Positions 20,980-23,396 of a stretch of DNA of 23,396 bases are shown one piece after another. Under the pieces are notes generated by a model. It ran no database searches. It was given only the letters and a program-made list of their open reading frames with translations, and was not told where the DNA came from. Positions within the stretch are counted from its first letter, which is position 1, and the number at the start of each line of letters is the position of its first letter. The DNA is from JANOXC01 sp031418215 (GTDB taxonomy: Bacteria > Bacteroidota > Bacteroidia > AKYH767-A > OLB10). Where the stretch lies: contig JANOXC010000038.1 in assembly GCA_031418215.1 (NCBI GenBank), forward strand, positions 1 through 23,396, in the 5' to 3' direction. The translations under genes were made by a program, and so were the position numbers.

Positions 20980-23396
20980 TTATATAGAAACGGTTTCTAT
21001 TTCTTTCTTTAGGTAATGTGCTGTTATGGAATCCTTATGATTTATTAATTCTGACGGGGTGCATTCACAAATGATATTACCGCCACGCATACCACCTTCC
21101 GGACCAATGTCGATGATATGGTCAGCCACCTTAATCACATCCATATTGTGTTCAATAACCAATACTGTATTCCCTTTGTCAACAAGCTGGTGTAGCACAT
21201 CCAAAAGAATGCGAACATCTTCGAAATGCAAACCCGTAGTAGGTTCATCCAGTATATAGAAAGTATTGCCGGTATCCCTCTTGGATAATTCAGTGGCCAG
21301 TTTAACACGTTGTGCCTCGCCACCTGAAAGTGTTGTGCTTTGCTGTCCAAGTGTGATATAGCCAAGTCCTACTTCTTTTAATGTTTTGATTTTGTGACGA
21401 ATTGCAGGCATGTTATCAAAGAAATCTACAGCATTCTCAACACTCATGTTTAATACATCATTGATTGATTTTCCACGGTACCTTACTTCTAATATTTCAC
21501 GATGATATCTTTGACCATTGCATACTTCACATAATACATAAACGTCAGGTAAAAAATTCATTTCAATGGTTCGCATTCCTGCACCCTGACATGATTCACA
21601 TCTTCCTCCTTTAACATTAAATGAAAACCAGCCGGGAGGATAGCCCCTGATTTTTGATTCTGCCAATTGCGCAAAAAGATTTCTAATATCACTAAAGACA
21701 CCAGTATAAGTTGCAGGATTTGACCTTGGTGTTCGGCCAATGGGTGATTGATCAATTTCAATTACCTTATCAATATGTTCCAGTCCTTTAATACTCTTGT
21801 AAGGAAGTGGTTTTTGTGTAGCATTGTAAAAATACTTGTTTAAAACAGGGTATAACGTTTCATTGATGAGTGTAGATTTTCCGCTTCCGGAAACGCCGGT
21901 TACACAAATCAATTTACCCAATGGAAATGTTACTGAAACATTCTTTAAGTTATTGCCTGTTGCGCCTTTTAAAGAAAGTGTTTTTCCATTTCCTGTTCGT
22001 GGTTTATGGGCCTTGATTTGTAATTCGCCACTCATGTAACGCGCTGTTAGGGAATGCGTATTTAGCAGCTGGTCCGGTGAACCGCTTGTTACCACTTTAC
22101 CTCCGTGTACACCTGCGCCGGGGCCCATGTCAATCACATGATCAGCGGCAAGGATGGTTTCTCTGTCATGCTCCACTACAATTACCGAATTTCCAACATC
22201 ACGTAATTCTCTCAATGAATTTATTAATCGTGCATTATCACGTTGATGTAACCCAATGCTGGGTTCATCAAGGATATACATTACGCCAACCAATTGTGAG
22301 CCTATTTGTGTGGCCAACCTGATTCGCTGCGATTCTCCGCCGCTTAATGATTTTGAACTTCTGTTTAATGTTAGGTAGTCTAGTCCAACATCCAATAAAA
22401 ATTTAATCCGCTTGCTAATTTCTTTCAGAATTTCCTTTGCAATAATCTGTTGCCTTTTATTTAACTGAGCACCCACATTAGCAAACCATTCCTTTAAGGC
22501 AATAATGTCCATGTTAGCAAGATCGGCAATGCTTTTATCATGAAGCTTAAAGTAAAGTGATTCTTTTTTTAATCGTGTGCCATGGCATTCAGGACAATCA
22601 GTAGAAACCATAAATCCCTGCGCCCATTTTTTAATGCGAGTACTTGCATTTTCTTCTTCAATTTGAGCGGAAATAAAATTTACAATACCTTCAAAGTTTA
22701 ATTGTTGTGTTCGCCCTTCACTTGAAGCTTGACCACCATCAACAACAAAAACTTCATCAGAGCCATATAAAATAGTGTTCAACGCTTCTTCACTGATATC
22801 TTCTATTGGTGAATTCAACGTAAAGCCAAAGCGCTTTCCAATGGCCTGAATCTGATGGTAAATCCAATTGTCGCGATATTCACCTAGCGGAGCAATACCG
22901 CCTTGTTTTATGCTTTTTTTGAAATCAGGGATTACTTGCTTTATGTCAATCTCAGGTATGGTTCCTAATCCATTGCATTTTCTACAAGCACCATAAGGGG
23001 AGTTAAATGAAAAAGAATTGGGAGCAGGTTCATCATAAGATATTCCTGTTGTTGGGCACATCAAATGCTGACTTAGATGTCTTGATTTTTTTGTTTGCTC
23101 ATCATAAATCATCATCGAGCCTTTGCCTAACTTTAATGTGGTACGCACACTTTCTGCAATTCGTAATCGTGATTCCTGTTGAACAACAATTTTATCAACA
23201 ACAATTTCAATATCATGCATTTTATAACGATCGGCCTGCAAACCGCGTTTTAATTCAGTGATCACACCGTCCAATCTGACACGTAAATATCCCTGCTGTG
23301 TTATTTGTGTAAATAACTCACGGTAATGACCTTTGCGACCTTTAACAACCGGTGAGAGCAACAACAAACTTTTTCCATCGTACTTCTCCATCAGCA
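20980..23396 (-). CDS. uvrA: Excinuclease ABC subunit A (5' end beyond the window)
   Basis: DNA damage-recognition ATPase of nucleotide excision repair. The frame is still open at the right edge, so about the first 130-140 residues, including the first Walker A, are missing; the ATG at 23391 is internal ('LMEKYDGKSLLLLSPVV'). Present in order: the insertion region 'RGRKGHYRELF'; a zinc module with 'CPTTGISYDEP' and 'GACRKCNGLG' (the usual first CxxC reads CPTT); 'CPECHGTRL'; the first signature 'LSGGESQRIRLA' with Walker B 'YILDEPSIGLH'; the second Walker A 'GVSGSGKSTLINETL'; the second zinc finger 'CESCQGAG ... CEVCNGQRY'; and the second signature 'LSGGEAQRVKLA' with 'YILDEPTTGLH'. The C-terminus is intact. 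The LOG gene follows after 33 bases. Confidence 0.96.
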   Translation of the reverse strand, partial: LMEKYDGKSLLLLSPVVKGRKGHYRELFTQITQQGYLRVRLDGVITELKRGLQADRYKMHDIEIVVDKIVVQQESRLRIAESVRTTLKLGKGSMMIYDEQTKKSRHLSQHLMCPTTGISYDEPAPNSFSFNSPYGACRKCNGLGTIPEIDIKQVIPDFKKSIKQGGIAPLGEYRDNWIYHQIQAIGKRFGFTLNSPIEDISEEALNTILYGSDEVFVVDGGQASSEGRTQQLNFEGIVNFISAQIEEENASTRIKKWAQGFMVSTDCPECHGTRLKKESLYFKLHDKSIADLANMDIIALKEWFANVGAQLNKRQQIIAKEILKEISKRIKFLLDVGLDYLTLNRSSKSLSGGESQRIRLATQIGSQLVGVMYILDEPSIGLHQRDNARLINSLRELRDVGNSVIVVEHDRETILAADHVIDMGPGAGVHGGKVVTSGSPDQLLNTHSLTARYMSGELQIKAHKPRTGNGKTLSLKGATGNNLKNVSVTFPLGKLICVTGVSGSGKSTLINETLYPVLNKYFYNATQKPLPYKSIKGLEHIDKVIEIDQSPIGRTPRSNPATYTGVFSDIRNLFAQLAESKIRGYPPGWFSFNVKGGRCESCQGAGMRTIEMNFLPDVYVLCEVCNGQRYHREILEVRYRGKSINDVLNMSVENAVDFFDNMPAIRHKIKTLKEVGLGYITLGQQSTTLSGGEAQRVKLATELSKRDTGNTFYILDEPTTGLHFEDVRILLDVLHQLVDKGNTVLVIEHNMDVIKVADHIIDIGPEGGMRGGNIICECTPSELINHKDSITAHYLKKEIETVSI

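Noticed and set aside
20984..21000. Perfect inverted repeat ATAGAAAC-G-GTTTCTAT at the end of uvrA.
   Set aside because: It lies within the last uvrA codons (E-T-V-S-I-stop), has no T-run after it and almost no loop, so it is neither a good terminator nor a clear operator.
23007..23261. An 84-codon plus-strand frame inside uvrA, as well as many similar frames opposite the helicase-nuclease, pruA and relay genes.
   Set aside because: These are antisense shadows of strongly supported genes, without recognisable domains or sensible starts.

Overview
This 23.4 kb window is AT-rich chromosomal DNA from a member of the Bacteroidota, probably near Chitinophagales/Sphingobacteriales. The lineage call rests on gene content: a TonB-dependent receptor with a carboxypeptidase-regulatory-like N-terminus, DUF2490 and DUF3078 outer-membrane proteins, a Bacteroidota-style fibronectin-like 'LP-[LV]-[EQ]-LLSFTA ... 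YYRL' domain, and promoter-like TAnnTTTG boxes in front of several genes. There are no rRNA or tRNA genes, no CRISPR array, no prophage genes and no recognisable transposase.

Layout. At 242-2395 (minus) a sodium:solute symporter is followed by a DUF2490 protein. At 2396-2709 lie a symporter promoter, a degenerate short-repeat tract and a -7 box for recR. recR (plus, to 3330) has no ATG/GTG/TTG that preserves its helix-hairpin-helix motif, so a CTG start is proposed. At 3331-3669 is a gene-free stretch with a long imperfect inverted repeat. At 3670-5625 (plus) is a glycosyltransferase fused to a polyprenyl glycosylphosphotransferase-like half whose catalytic core seems to be missing. At 5686-8520 (plus) a small secreted His/Cys-rich protein precedes a TonB-dependent receptor, suggesting metal uptake. 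At 8619-11042 (minus) pruA is followed by a DEDDh exonuclease. At 11157-14300 (minus) is an AddA/RecB-like helicase-nuclease, preceded by a DUF3078 protein (14366-15322).

The most distinctive block is 15485-20023 (minus). In transcription order it holds a single-domain response regulator, a two-receiver protein whose first receiver lacks its phosphoacceptor Asp, an Hpt phosphotransfer protein, a receiver-AAA+ sigma-54-activator-like protein that ends without a DNA-binding domain, a 67-residue one-helix membrane protein, and a membrane-anchored protein with a probable jelly-roll and a fibronectin-like domain. All the links of a phosphorelay are present except a histidine kinase. Signalling probably enters from a kinase encoded elsewhere.

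The window ends with uvrA (5' end beyond the right edge) followed by a LOG-family gene. Strong intrinsic terminators follow the LOG gene and the anchored-protein gene. Most of the rest is housekeeping: DNA repair (recR, addA-like, uvrA, exonuclease), proline catabolism and envelope functions.
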